Assembly (NCBI RefSeq): GCF_052324685.1
Contig: NW_027506977.1
Span: 62,001-126,000, forward strand
Direction of reading: 5' to 3'
From: Brachyhypopomus gauderio
Lineage: Eukaryota > Chordata > Actinopteri > Gymnotiformes > Hypopomidae
Length of the DNA: 64,000 nt
Part shown: piece after piece, positions 48,001 to 58,614 of the stretch
Numbering within the stretch: the first letter of the stretch is position 1
How the letters are laid out: each line of letters opens with the position of its first letter
Notes under the pieces: model-generated
Database searches by the model: none
Seen by the model: only the letters and a program-made list of their open reading frames with translations
What the model was told of the DNA's origin: nothing
Translations under genes and position numbers: made by a program

Positions 48001-48070
48001 GACCAAGAACACTGTCCTGCAAAGACCAATCAGTAAGCTCTGTTTGCTGATGGAAACATCACAGCAGTGA
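42089..48070 (+). CDS. BEL/Pao gag-pol polyprotein, intact
   Basis: 1993 residues, one frame. Gag: charged coiled-coil N-part and a DUF1759-type segment from about residue 340 (IPVFDGDPLCFLSF); zinc knuckles at about 579 and 613 (CFYCSC, CFGCFSKGHLSKDC). Aspartic protease at about 714 (FLDPGSSATFC). Reverse transcriptase at about 1000-1200 (RVVFDCTSSF, MADIQAMFHQV, catalytic YVDD at about 1129). Pao-type RNase H at about 1305-1420 (FCDASEVGYG, LWTDSQSVLKYI, NPADAASRG). Integrase: HHCC-like finger at about 1620-1670 and a DDE core (GIDYFGP, RTDQGTNF, PHHGGVWERL), then a DUF5641-type C-domain (about 1890-1985). No stop or frameshift. It makes the capsid and copies and integrates the element; the single frame means that gag and pol are made as one precursor unless processed otherwise. 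Confidence 0.96.
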   Translation: MEALGSAEATEMDNDGDYIKTIMGSRRGKLGMCTRKMNEIMTVRTGNGEAKEVKLLMDSFCAALNEFNQVHDLVQMSLDTAEKEHDQTEWFEPKMAHFKEFLTETETWLRAKFEKQNGGEDEIQLDENIDNITPFDSVSVSLKRQSEDSVTSSKSSIASSAISARMKAEARKAVLMARAAALSKKHDLEMKEAQLKTDEIRIKMMKEKLRVETDIAASIAEIRVYESFESPSSEAKQKDGMNEYYDEAQKYLHSSIDTGGHKHTADYALIQTVPKTPLQRTVQLLQPPQLIIESEPQAVAELGNTGVSSSQGQVILNAMQQQQHLTEVLLQQQNLSLLPTKAIPVFDGDPLCFLSFMRAFEHSIETRTQSNKERLYYLEQFTAGQPRELVCSCLHMDATTGYAEAKRLLKENFGDEIRITNAYMDRALHWANIKPEDSKALHAYTLFLRGCCNVMQELRYLKELDSAANLRIVISKLPYKVKDKWRAVAYDISDKTKQRAGFDNLVVFLERQVRMSSDPLFGDILVPASSRKSVTYEIKLPLRSKSSRTSFATTVVPVTKYVSGTANDKTKQARTLSSSCFYCSCDHVLASCNHFKSLDHRNKVQFLKHNGICFGCFSKGHLSKDCRKRMTCEICHYRHPTLLHISEKVMQKRSVDNSSDPNSEQPTLEGQPVNSAFVSLRSGRHNGASKDCILAIVPVQVKVASSNQFLVTYAFLDPGSSATFCTEGLMRKLHAKGTKTEILQRTMAQEKPVTTYRVLDLEVGDKDGKNFIQLPCVYTQDVIPVSKENVISSKDLEKWPYLRNVDIKEIDADVELLIGVNTPKAMEPWEIINSIGNGPYAVRTLLGWIVNGPLGSMGDATNHVVTTNRISVSEIEELLMKLYNQEFPETHYTEKREMSLDDKKFMKILTEQVTYENSHYYLPLPFRNDNVMMPNNRDMAIQRAASLAKRLKGDKSFRAEYKQFMDKMLEQDYAEKIPSDQVHVVEGKTWYIPHHGVYHRRKGTLRVVFDCTSSFQNTSLNKELLQGPDLTNNLLGVLMRFRQGHIALMADIQAMFHQVRVHRKHVDFLRFLWWPDGDFKKQPEDYRMKVHLFGAVSSPSCANFALQKTAQDNQHKYDKEIIETIQNNFYVDDCLKTAETEMHAIRLHKGLSDLCATGGFKLTKWVSNSNKVLEVIPEKERADMVKDLELDRKDPPIERVLGIQWNLEDDTFGFKVSENSKPLTRRGILSTVSSIYDPLGFLAPVILKGKQILQALCKSGCGWDQVVSDVMLNQWKTWLQDTEHLSGLRIDRCMKPKDIGTVISVQLHHFCDASEVGYGTVSYIRFVSDSNVHVSFVMGKARVAPFKQMTIPRLELQAATLAARMDKMLRVELQINLEPSVLWTDSQSVLKYINNEQTRFSTFVTNRLTVIRDLTTKEQWRYVDSANNPADAASRGVRAASLMSKHWWTGPDFLRRKETHWPISSKLMSTDLKTLEVRNVQVHWTTVTDNPTSNFLEYYSQWSHLKRAVAWFLRLKDILKAKAHGKHAVKNNNAQNVGSQCLSVDELERAEKAVISYVQNSSFHEEVEALQKGKQVKLSSSISSLDPILEAGILRVGGRINRMAMPVSQQHPAILPKKSHISRLIMRHIHQTIGHSGRNHVLSKLRQHYWIPSANALARRIITECVLCRRLQGKPGEQKMADLPPERITPDLPPFTHVGIDYFGPIEVKKGRGTAKRYGVIFTCLVSRAIHLEVATSLDTDACINALRRFICRRGPVDTIRTDQGTNFIGSHRELENSLKNVDHEKIHGTLTKEGIKWMFNPPFAPHHGGVWERLIKSLKTILHSLFREQILDDDGLLTALCEVETIMNDRPLTTVSDDPLDLEPLTPNHLLRMKVQPVIPPGIFQSTDLYVRRRWRQVQYITDLFWKRWIREYLPIMQERSKWNLIKRNFQPNDLVVIVDDKAPRNSWLLGRILKTFPDKQGLVRAALIKTKNTVLQRPISKLCLLMETSQQ

Positions 48071-48266
48071 TGGATCAGTGGTAAAGGCTGAATCCCAACG
48101 GTGGGTTAAGTGCTAGTGACCTCTAACCCCCAACTTCGAGACGACAACTAAGGACTGATGTGTAGTTTGTGATTTTGACATTGTTGATTTGAGTTTTGTT
48201 GATTCTGACATTATGGCTCCTTTTATTTACATGCTATAATTGTGAGATACACAATTAGGGGCCAGG

Positions 48267-48583
48267 TGTTGGAGCCATTTTTGTCTTTTGTCTTTACTGT
48301 TCCCTAGATCCCTTGTGTTTGTACCCAACTAGACCTCCCTCATGTGGTGCATACCGGTCACTGCATCCATCGGGTTATCGGGTCCTGATTTAAGGGAAAT
48401 GGGTAGACCTGGCTGGGGCCCGGTCAGAAGAGCAAACAGTTTTTCCACCGCAAGCTGTAAATTGATATGTTTCTTATTTTAATTTGAGTTGTTGTTAATT
48501 TTATATATTATGTTTTGTTCAAATAAAACACCAACAAACCTGCAAGACAGCGTCTGCGCGTGAACTGGAGTATGGCTGGGACA
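48267..48583 (+). mobile_element. 3' LTR of the BEL/Pao element
   Basis: 317 bp, same boundaries as the 5' LTR. The plus strand upstream holds the probable polypurine tract. Confidence 0.95.
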
Positions 48584-48955
48584 GGTGGAGAGTTGTAACA
48601 CCATGAATTCCACCGATCATGGATCAGATATGAGTCATATGATCATTCCGGTATTTACCCAATTCCTCCCTGATCCCATATGGTGACTATCAAGGATGGA
48701 AACGGGCACATGCAGATTCCATTTAGAAAAAACTGATTTCGAGGTAAGAAAGTAAATTTCTGAATCAAGACTTTATTTTTTTGTTTAGTACTTATACTAT
48801 TGCAGAAAAAAACGATGTGACTTCTATTACATTAAACTAGTTTCTCAGGTAAATTTTGATGCATTTTTGCCCTGTTAATTTCAAATCACCTTGCTAATAC
48901 AGTTAGCTAAACAATGGCAGACAGGGGTGGGGTGTGTTGTAACACAGCTTTTTAA

Positions 48956-51170
48956 ACTAGAACTACCAAGCCGCCTGCTTTCGACAGTGTCCCAACTAGA
49001 CTCTTGGTCTCTTGACAGGTGTGATAAGCCCTTCTTACCTCCAGTGTTATGTAAATGAGGTGTGTGTCAGCTGTGGGTGGTTGCTGTTGACACACCTTTC
49101 AATACACACCTTTGGCTGCCTCATGAGACTGCAACCTCTCTTGGCAGAAGTCTGCTCAACTCAGGACCATGTTTGAGATTTGATTTGTGGAAGGTTGAAA
49201 TAATGTGAAATTGACACAAACATAATATTTGAATTATAGTGGCATATTGATTATTCAAAATGGCTCTGATTTTTTAACCTTATTTTAAGTAGTTAAAACT
49301 GTCAATAGGTATAGGTAAAGATATTTTTACATAAATTTATACAAAAAACCCTCAGCTACTTGAAATAGAATAATATTCTTGAGCAATTTTAACTCATCAA
49401 GATGGTACTTTTTGCAGTGTGTCTCTTTCAAAAACACAACAGCCATAACTAGCAAACACAAATAGAAAATTTACTTTTCTCTCCCTACTCTCTTTTTTTG
49501 GCCTACCTCCACCCCCCCCCCCCCCCACACCTTCTTTGGAGGACAACTTTATTTTTATGTAAGGATCAGAAAACAATTCTGTACCACCACCATCACCACA
49601 CAGAGAGTAGCCTGTTCAGCCATACCAGTGTTATGAAAATGAGGCCATTACATTGATTCTAAATGTAGGAGTACTGTTTGTGTGTTTGTATGGGGAGGGG
49701 TGGAGGTGGGAATATGCAGGTCCAGAAGAAATGGTCCTCTGGAACAAGGTGAAGTTGAATTGGTGAAGCCACCCCCCACCCCCAAAAAAAGTCAACATTG
49801 CCAGAAATTTATATTCAAGTTAGATTTATTGGTATACAGGTGTATATATAAATACACCTATGAATATTCTGCACACACCTGGCACTGCCACATCATCTCT
49901 TTTCTGCACTTGCCACATGTGAACCTATCACAAGACACACAATGATTAGTGGCACGGTTACTTTTGCAACAACACTTGACCTGGCACCATGCCCTTTTCC
50001 CTGTGTCAGGTGTGGGTGGTTGCTGCTGCTGAGCCTTTTCCTTGGCCACCTCCTTGGCTGCCACATGAGCCTGTGCAAGCTCTTCTGTAAGATTGACCAA
50101 AAACTCCGACCGTCTCTCCTTTACCCCAGTGCATGCTTGAAAAAGCACATAGGCATTCAGTGCTGCAATGTCAATCATATTATAAAACACAGCGACTGGC
50201 CAACGCCGTGTTCCGCAACGCACTGTGTACTTTCGTACCATCTGGTCCATTATATCCACACCACATTTTAGGGAGTTGTAGTCAGTGATTGTGTTTGGCT
50301 TTTTTTTGTGTGTTCCCAGTCTCCACCGTACTGTGCATGGTACTGAGGATGCAGACAGTCTAGACGGGTCTTGGATGGGAAAAGTTGCTCATCTATGGTG
50401 ATATGCCTTCCTGGGTGGTACGAAGTGATGCAGTTGCCAACGAAAGATTTCCAAATATTAGAAATTGCAGCAAACCGGTCAGTTGCAGCTCGTTCATGAA
50501 GTATCTCCAAAGAGATGAAACAGAGGAAACTTTGCAAGCGACTAGTCACTTTTCACTATAAAGGTGCTATAGAAATAAAGATTATTATTATTATTTATAT
50601 TATAAAAAGGGAAGGGCAGAAAAAAAACACAGCTCAAATGACCACTGCAATGGTTCACCAACTGCTGCTACATTGGGCATCCATATTCACCCAAACACAT
50701 ATGCACACACACACACACACACATCCTCACACACATACACCCACAAACCTTATTTTCAGTAGTTTTTAGCACATGCATGTATGTATGAAAGGTGCTATAG
50801 AAATAAAGATTATTTATATTATAAAAAGGGAAGGGCAGAAAAAACACAGCTCAAATGTCCACTGCAATGCTTCACCAACTGCTGCTACATTGGACATCCA
50901 TATTCATCCAAACACAAAGACAATCTCCCTCAATCTCCCCAAAGGGAGGCCAGAGTTTTTTCTTCTCTATCTGAGTCAGTGAACACATCCAGCTGAACAA
51001 TGAACTGATGGTTCACACCATCACCCCCCCTCCACCCACTCCCCGTCCACCTATAATGGCTGCATGTGCATAACAAAGGGTGGCCTAATGGGATGCAAAT
51101 GTCCCCAGAACTGCCCCCTGGTGGAGGCCAGGTAGAAAAGTTTGGAATTAAAATGGTGGTAGTCCTAGTG
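48956..51170 (-). mobile_element. piggyBac deletion derivative 1
   Basis: 2215 bp flanked by TTAA on both sides (48952-48955, 51171-51174), ends CTAGAACTACCA and, at the right, TGGTAGTCCTAG. The uninserted sequence is readable at about 24740-24755. It carries parts of a transposase (49860-50549), two units of the tandem repeat described at 60431-61130, and a G/C-run 3' region (49490-49780). Confidence 0.87.
49860..50549 (-). pseudogene. piggyBac transposase fragment (N-part and C-part, core lost)
   Basis: On the minus strand: FAAISNIWKSFVGNCITSYH and ITIDEQLFPSKTR from 50549, then a direct jump into sequence that lies about 400 bp further on in the other copy, then MDQMVRKYTVRCG...RRWPVAVFYNMIDIAA and a Cys-rich C-terminal finger (CQVKCCCKSN, CVSC, CGKC, CQVC). 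The deleted piece is the catalytic core kept in the copy at 61230-61740. A frame change lies near 50262. Not functional. Confidence 0.85.
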
Positions 51171-51365
51171 TTAAAGTGTTATAATCATCACCTTACTAAG
51201 AAAACATTCTTGATTTTAATAATTTTACAGAATGTCTAGGCAGTGAAAAAGAAAGACTAACAGTGGTGAGCCTGCAAATGTAAAAAAAAAAAAAAAACAT
51301 CTTATGAGGTCACAAAGAAGGGCAAGTCAGTCAGATCAGTTGTGAAGGCACATAGTATCTGTGAT

Positions 51366-51404
<39 letters not shown>

Positions 51405-51660
51405 ATTGCTTATTATTTGACCTCCATGTTCTTTACACAGGTACAATGTATTAGAGTGTTCATTAAGCATAATGAACCTATATTGTTAAATAAGTTTGTT
51501 CTATTACACTAATTTACACACACACTTGAATAAAACCAAGTGGATATGAGTTATGGTCAGTCACAGAGAGAGAGAGACATTGTTCTGGATTGTTCTTTCA
51601 TTATTTTATTTCAAAAACCTCTTTTTGAAGCATATTGCATGGTGTGGCCTCTGTTGTTGC

Positions 51661-52133
51661 TTGTTTTGTCTAATTGTTACAATTTACCCCAGCATGTGGT
51701 AAAATAAGGAGTAAAAAATAAGGAGTAAAGGATTTTATATGCTGTGATTCTATAAGTTTACATAATGTACCATAATCAGTCTCCTTAATTCGCATACAAT
51801 CTGCTTAAAAACAGACTGCAGGTATAACACTGTTATTTTATGTCTCTGGTACCATATAATCCTACATTTCTCACCTGCCAACACTGCTGGCTTTTATTAG
51901 TTGCCAGCAGCTTATGCTTACTGTCCTATATTCTGTTCATAGGAGCAACATCATGTCTGTCTTTATGCACACGTATAAATTCATGTGTGCATATGCAACA
52001 TTACTGAGTGATTGTGCGCATTTAAACGAAGTGTGCGAATGCTTAGACGTGAAACAGCAGCATCCAATAATGACAAGAGCGCAGAATAAAATCTGCATGA
52101 ATGAAAAGTTGCACTTCATAAGTCGATGTGGGT
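51661..52133. other. Spacer before the second H2A
   Basis: AT-rich, no gene recognised. It becomes histone 3' flank near 52080. Confidence 0.5.
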
Positions 52134-52149
52134 GGCTCTTAAAAGAGCC
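52134..52149 (-). terminator. Histone 3' stem-loop of H2A copy 2
   Basis: GGCTCTTAAAAGAGCC, 27 bp after the H2A stop. This is the element missing from view in copy 1. Confidence 0.93.
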
Positions 52150-52176
52150 GTTGGATTCTGAAAACAGAAGGGAAAT

Positions 52177-52611
<435 letters not shown>

Positions 52612-52623
52612 CTAAGAGGGCTG

Positions 52624-52656
52624 GAGATATAGCTAAATAAGCTGCTCTCCTATTGG
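52624..52656 (-). promoter_or_regulatory. H2A promoter elements, copy 2
   Basis: Same TATA-like stretch and CCAAT box (52652-52656) as copy 1. Confidence 0.6.
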
Positions 52657-53517
52657 CTTAAAGAAGGCATGACGAATAACCAACCCGAAGCGGTCGACAT
52701 CCAAAGCCAGCCTCCATCTCTTTCCCCTGCAACACTCCATGTGGCACGTCTTTTCTTGTTGTCCTTCGTATATGCATTTCAATATTGAATAAAGTTTTAG
52801 AAATCTTCTAAGCTATTCAGGGTACACGCATATGTATGACAAGGACAGGAGAGATTGGCAAATTAAAAAATAGCATACAATAGAATATTACTGTGTACAT
52901 GTCCATATGTTGAATGAGATGCAAAATGTTTTACGCGCGTTTACTCTACAAAACTCCCTCTCGTAATAACGTTTTTCTATATGTATGCACTTCAATTTAA
53001 TGTAGAAATGTACTCAAGTTATTCAAGCTACGTACATGTATGACAAGGAGAGGAGAGATGGGCAGACTAATGTATTCATAGCATACAATAAAATCTTATT
53101 ATATACAATATTTCTGTGAATAATGAAATGCAACATGTTTACTATGGATACAGTAAGAAAAACTGATTGTCGTTGGACCCTAATAGATATATAAAGTTAC
53201 ATATATGTTGTTTTACCGTCATATTGATATTGTAATGTTATGAGTATGGATTGCTTGAAATGCTTGTGTATTGACTTTTCATTCTCCATTTTAATAAAGT
53301 ACACTTGGGCAAATAAAACACACGTATATAAAATAGAATCTTATTCTACACAGTATTTCTGTATTTAGGACGGGATGAATGTTTTAGGTTGTCATTTTTC
53401 TTCCCAATGTCCACGCACTTAATGTAGAGCAATGGATGAAACTGCACCTTAAAATCCACCAACGACACAAAATATTTAGAGTTTAAAGAAAAGCGCTCTT
53501 TAGAAAAAAAGGTGGGT

Positions 53518-53533
53518 GGCTCTTAAAAGAGCC
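53518..53533 (-). terminator. Histone 3' stem-loop of H1 copy 2, with HDE
   Basis: GGCTCTTAAAAGAGCC, with AAAGAGCG downstream on the minus strand (plus 53494-53501). Confidence 0.93.
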
Positions 53534-53567
53534 TTTTGGGGAGACCAAGACATGAAAACATGCACGT

Positions 53568-54182
53568 TTACTTCTTCTTGGGGGCTGCTTTTTTCGCCTT
53601 TGCTGCTTTTGGCTTGGCGGTCTTGGGCTTCGCAACCTTTGCCTTCTTGGGGCTCTTGGCTGCTTTCTTCGGAGCGGCCGGCTTCTTCGCTTTCTTGGGA
53701 CTCTTGGTAGCTTTGGCGGCAGCGGGCTTCTTCGCCTTCTTGGGCGACTTCTTTGCAGCGGCGGCGGGCTTCTTTGCCGCGACCTTCTTGGGCTTTTTAG
53801 CCGCGGCAGGCTTCTTAACGGGGGACTTTTTCGCCTTAGGCGCGGCTTTCTTGGCGGGCTTCTTCTTAGTTTCCGCTTGCTTGTTGATCTTAAACGAGCC
53901 AGACGCTCCGGTGCCTTTGGTCTGCACCAAAGTCCCTTTCGTCACCAGGCTCTTGATGGCGAGCTTGACGCGAGAGTTGTTCTTCTCCACGTCGTAACCG
54001 CCAGCAGCCAAAGCTTTCTTCAGCGCGGCGAGAGACACGCCGCTCCGTTCTTTGGAAGCAGAAACAGCTTTAACGATAAGCTCACCGACGCTGGGTCCCG
54101 CTTTCTTGGGTCTAGCGGCAGCTTTCTTCTTGGGCGCTTTAGCCGGCGCGGCAGCGGTTGAGGCTGGAGCCACTTCTGCCAT
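53568..54182 (-). CDS. Linker histone H1, copy 2
   Basis: 204 residues. Same architecture as copy 1: globular winged helix at about 24-97 and a Lys/Ala/Pro tail. The sequence [10 protein letters not shown] here replaces [10 protein letters not shown]. Intact promoter region without the LINE insertion. Confidence 0.98.
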   Translation of the reverse strand: MAEVAPASTAAAPAKAPKKKAAARPKKAGPSVGELIVKAVSASKERSGVSLAALKKALAAGGYDVEKNNSRVKLAIKSLVTKGTLVQTKGTGASGSFKINKQAETKKKPAKKAAPKAKKSPVKKPAAAKKPKKVAAKKPAAAAKKSPKKAKKPAAAKATKSPKKAKKPAAPKKAAKSPKKAKVAKPKTAKPKAAKAKKAAPKKK

Positions 54183-54797
54183 CCTTGAATTTTCTAAGAG
54201 AAATAAACACTGAACGAACTGATCTGTGAACGCGAACCTCCCTCCTCGCGACGGACTGTGGTCTTAAAATACACATGAGGACGGTGTAGACTCAACTCGC
54301 CCGACACTGCGTGCCTGTGCTTCCGTGAGTAGATGGTACTTGTGTTTTCTCACGACAAATCTCGACCTAATATATGCATCCAAACACTATTTGCAGTGCA
54401 TCAAAAAACGCGAATGGCAAGAGAAGGCTCTCTCGTTTATTTGCGTGCCAGGGAAGCCCATGCAGTTTCGGGTCGTTTTTCACAACTGCCACAAAAATGC
54501 AACCTGCGACTGTCTCACCTAAGAAGACATGCTGTGTTTTGTGTGATATGTGGGGTGAAATTGACAGAAATGAAGGAGTAGGTCTAACAGCTCATAGTGT
54601 GTGCTATGAAGGAGAGTCTGAGTAAAGGCATGGAGGTGTTTTGAACGTGACAATGGTGTGTTTATTAGTTAAAAAACCCCTTGTGTAGGTGTGACTAAAA
54701 CACAAGCATGGGGTGCAGGAGGCCGTGGCCATATGTACAAATACTATGAGATAACAGTGGTGCTCTCAAGAATCAGGACAAATTAAACTTATGCACA

Positions 54798-55246
54798 TGT
54801 AGTAGTAACACACAAATAATACAAAAGAAGAGTGTGAATGGTCAGTAGTCCAGAGGAAAAGTAGGCATGGTGCAATGATCATTTATACCTGTGGACAGAC
54901 ATCTATGTAGTTGGAGACATGTGTCCATGATGTAGTAACACGTAGGAGGTGTACTGTGCAATTTAGAGCATTAGGCATTCCTGCAATGCCATAAACACTA
55001 ACAGCTCTCAGTGGTTTAGAAGCAAACCTGTCCAACAGCAATTATTATAAATACATATATTTCCTAAAATTGATTAGATGTCAACTCCAATTAATATGTA
55101 TATGGAACAGCTTCATTGTACCCCTGATGTGCATTACCCCAAGTTCACACAAATCCTAATGTGGAACCCTAATCTAAATAATAGGAATATCATGTCAAGC
55201 AGTTTTTCTGTGTCCTTTCCTCCGTGTTGTTTGTGTAGTGTCCACC
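54798..55246. other. Intergenic DNA
   Basis: No gene recognised. About 55045-55075 resembles 23310-23345. Confidence 0.45.
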
Positions 55247-56007
55247 ATGGTTTGCTGTGCTGCATGGGGATACTCCAATCGATCAGAGAAAGGAGCAAAA
55301 ATGTATGGTTTCCCCACTGATACTGAGAGGAGAAAAAAAATGGTTGTCTCAACTAAGCAGGAACAATCTTACCCTCACTAAAGATTACAACAGCAAATAT
55401 ATATGTGAGGTAATCATCAAACACTGCATTTGCACTTTTCACAATAAACACACTATTGGAAAGCTTAATGCCTGATTTATTAAAATACAGAATAGTGAAC
55501 AAAAAAAATCAAAGACTCCAGACAGACTCGGGTGCAGGGTGAGGGTGCTATCTAGTTGCAGGCTCCATTGAATCCCCTATGGTTCTTTGGCTTAAAGAGA
55601 GAGAGAAGAAAAAGACAGGAGAAAATGATTATTATGAGTATTGATGTGATATGAATTAGAATTTGTTGCACATCCTTGGTTGTTTTTTATACGTGTAATG
55701 AGTGTATACATATCCAGTAAGTGTTCTCTAATACTGTGTATTCACCCACTATGGGATATATATATGGGTAGACAAAACTGAGTTGTCATGTGTGAGGAGT
55801 AAACTCACATCACTCTGCAGGCACATTTTGAGGCAGACCAATTCATCAAAACCAAACAGGGCAAGACTAGGCTGAAAGCAGATGCTGTTCCCACCATTTT
55901 TGTGCATCGCCCCGCACTCAGAAAGAGGAAGCCCCCTGCACTACGATGCACCACTGGACCTGTAAAGACAGGCCCCATAGCTGCTGATAGTGTTAGGGGT
56001 GACACAG
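55247..56007 (+). pseudogene. THAP-domain gene fragment, decayed
   Basis: Two exon relics with GT/AG borders: 55247-55409 (MVCCAAWGYSNRSEKGAK, MYGFPTDTERRKK, then in a shifted frame NNLTLTKDYNSKYICE) and 55821-56007 (AHFEADQFIKTK, LKADAVPTIF). Order and motifs (C2...C..HF, FP, AVPT box) are those of a THAP DNA-binding domain. Defects: one extra base near 55357, the second zinc cysteine replaced by Tyr (WGY for WGC), and Met in place of the usual Trp after RRKK. No transposase or other domain follows; a possible third exon at 56110 hits a stop at once. Confidence 0.78.
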
Positions 56008-56129
56008 GTATAATAAGTATGAATTCCTAATAATTAATATTATTTCTTTAAGTGATATACTATGTAGTGTGATGAAGTTTTAAATATTCTATGTCTTTTA
56101 TATCCAGCAGTTTCAAAAACTGAGGAAAT

Positions 56130-56225
56130 ACGTTAATAAAATAAAATAAAAATAAATAAAATGAAATAAAAAGGAAAATAAAATAAATAAAAGGATAAAT
56201 AAATAAAATAAAAGGAAATAAAACG
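56130..56225. repeat. AAATA/ATAAA low-complexity array
   Basis: A-rich tetra- and pentanucleotide run. Confidence 0.9.
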
Positions 56226-57380
56226 TTAGCTGGTACTCCAAAATTGATATCCTCACTTCACCTTCTCGACCCAACACACTCTACAATCACACTCAAATGT
56301 TATATTTAACCAATACTTAGCTACCCCGCAAAAACTTCGCTGAAAAGAGTAACTGGCTCTAATGTGTGCTGATCTGGTAAACGTTGGAGGTTGGAAGCTC
56401 CGGTCAGAGAGCTAGACTCAGAGAGATTTTGGTTATCCACCTTTTATTTATTGAACATGGAATATTACAAGGATTGGATGAGAGATGGATGATACAGACA
56501 TGATTTGGGATAGATGCCCGTGACGATATGTGTAGAGGGTTGTATGTGTGTGGCTGTAATTACAGGAAAAACAGATTAATTACTTTAATAGTACATTCAA
56601 TCAATTACTACAAGGCTAAGCAAACAAACACATCCTCCAAATTAGTACAGTGACAAACAGAAATTAATCCAATGAATGAAAATGTTACATCTAACAGATC
56701 ACCAATCATGTGTAGATAAACTGAATGACATAACAGAACACCTGTAAATTACTCAATCGCTCGTAACGAGCTAACAAGGCTACTGAATTTCTCCCGCACC
56801 GGTATGCTAATTAGCTCGCTAGCGAAACTAACAACAACACAGGTCGAAATAATAACGACTCGCATCGACCTAGTACATATTATATCACACTCGTTGCAGC
56901 ATGTACTACATTAGTACTAACCATGGCCGGAGTGAGCCACTTTTTCAGCCCGGGAGTTTCATGCGCAAATCCGGCCCAAAATTATGTTTCCATCCCAATC
57001 GGCCCAAACTAGAGATTGACATGAGCCGTGGCTCCGCCCGTGCGCGAGGGCCTCGCTCGCTGTCGATTTGCGAGGTCGTGCACCTCTCGAATTTTGTAAC
57101 TTCGCGTGCGCGGCGCCTCAGCGCAATGAACAAGGTTATTTTTGCAGGGTTCATACACCTGTACAAGTGCTTGAATTCCACCTTGTATGTCACTTTAAAG
57201 GTCCATTTCAATATTTCCCAGCACGTTAAACTTAATTAAGTTGAATATTTATACATATACTCGAAATGATTCAAAATAATTCGCTTTTTATCACATTATT
57301 TAATGGTTGTTTATTTTCAAAACGCCCAATCATCAGCAGTCAGAGCAGATATCAACGTTCAGCTATCCCCCTCCTCAAAA
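56226..57380. other. Intergenic and repeat-derived DNA
   Basis: No gene. 57146-57160 reads GCAGGGTTCATACACC, which resembles one end of a fish hAT element, but its partner end was not found. A CpG-rich stretch at 57020-57125 may be part of the same element. Confidence 0.4.
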
Positions 57381-57998
57381 ATGGCTAAACGTAAGGTGGA
57401 CACTGAGACCAGGAGGTTTCAAGTCAGGTCGGAGACAAGAGTACATGTTCACGGAGGTAAAAGGTAAACCTGTGTGTCTTCTGTGTGGAGAAAGTTTGGC
57501 TGTAATGAAAGAATATAATCTAAGCAGGGGCGCAGATGGCACTGGGGACGGGGGGGACATGTCCCCCCCCAGATTTATATTCACCCCATCTGAAATGTAG
57601 CATCTACAAGCATATATATATATATTTGGGTGACCAAACGTCCCCCCCGCTCAACAACTTACGTTCGCTTGGTCCCCCTCACTTCAGAATTTCCATCTGC
57701 GCCCCTGAATCTAAGGCGGCACTATCAAACGTCTCAGAAACACTTTGAAGGAAGTTTGTTTTTATCTGTTTGCCTGTTGAAAAATGTTTTCACTTGAAAT
57801 TACTGACAGATCCATAAGAAAATATTGCTTTATTCATTTAAGCATTAAATAATATAGCCTACACTGTGTTAGGTCTTGGTTCAATAGGCTATGTGCAATC
57901 ATTTCAATATGTTTTAATAAACATTGAACCAGTCCGGCCCTCCGGCTTGTAGAAAATTTGGTTTTTTGGCCCTCGGTGTATTTGACTTTGACATCCCT
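57381..57998 (+). pseudogene. hAT transposase N-terminus (BED-type finger), interrupted by a MITE
   Basis: Starts MAKRKVDTETRRFQVR at 57381, shifts frame near 57436, continues EYMFTEVKGKPVCLLCGES and LAVMKEYNL to 57524, and after the MITE resumes NLRRHYQTSQKHFEG (57708 on). C-x2-C...H-x3-4-H fits a BED-like zinc finger. The protein matches, from memory, the GTF2IRD2-type hAT family. The rest of the transposase is deleted. A hAT-like right end (GACTTTGACATCCCTG) lies at 57983-57998. Confidence 0.75.
57525..57707. mobile_element. hAT MITE inserted in a hAT transposase gene
   Basis: 183 bp with perfect 15-bp inverted ends (CAGGGGCGCAGATGG) and the exact 8-bp duplication AATCTAAG (57517-57524, 57708-57715). 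It carries the shared CAACAACTTACGTTCGC motif (57649-57668). Confidence 0.94.
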
Positions 57999-58614
57999 GA
58001 TCTAGTTCATCCTGATTTCTTATCAGAACAGTATCATCATCTGTATATGTTGACATTTTCCAATTATCTCCATGTATTTTAACTCCACTCAGCCTGGCAC
58101 CATTTTTAATCTAATGTAACAAGGGACCAACCGCTATTACATATAAAGCCACTGTTACGACTACTCTAGGCAATAGCCCTAACAGAGAATGAGTATTGAG
58201 AGACTGTGATAGATATGATGAAATGGTAAATGTTTTTATTCAAAGTATGGCCAAGGGATGTAGCTCCAGGACACAACCCAATGCTCAAAACAATAAACAA
58301 AATGTCTCTAACCAAAATAATATCGACTACCTTACCTGAAGTATGTTTAAAGAATTGAAAGTAAAACACAATAACCTATAACTACCTATACAAAACAAAG
58401 ATAACCAAAATAGCATCTTAGTCCTTTCTTCCCGTCTGGGCCGGATTAACAAGCACAACTATTTACACAGATATTTACACTTATACACACTATATTTATA
58501 TACATATACACATACAATATCTACATCAGCTACCAAACCAAAAAGGGGCAATTCCAGACTCAAGTTCAGGGACAATATAATTCAAATTCAAACAAACCAG
58601 GAAATCAACTACAC
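57999..58614. other. Intergenic DNA
   Basis: AT-rich, no gene recognised. Confidence 0.45.

Larger units (their letters stand above)
41674..48583 (+). mobile_element. Complete BEL/Pao LTR retrotransposon
   Basis: 6910 bp. 317-bp LTRs at both ends (one difference seen), 5-bp target duplication GGTGG (41669-41673, 48584-48588), a single uninterrupted polyprotein, and a purine-rich stretch (ATTAGGGGCCAGG) just before the 3' LTR. No env-like ORF. It has inserted at the edge of an inverted family X element. All visible features suggest a recent and possibly still competent copy. Confidence 0.96.
48589..51660 (-). mobile_element. Family X element, copy 2 (inverted), interrupted by piggyBac
   Basis: 48589-48951 is the reverse complement of about 24750-25090 and 51175-51660 that of about 24240-24745. 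The halves are separated by the piggyBac derivative. The BEL/Pao element sits at its left edge. A (CA)n array at 51370-51400 matches the (TG)n of copy 1. Confidence 0.8.
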
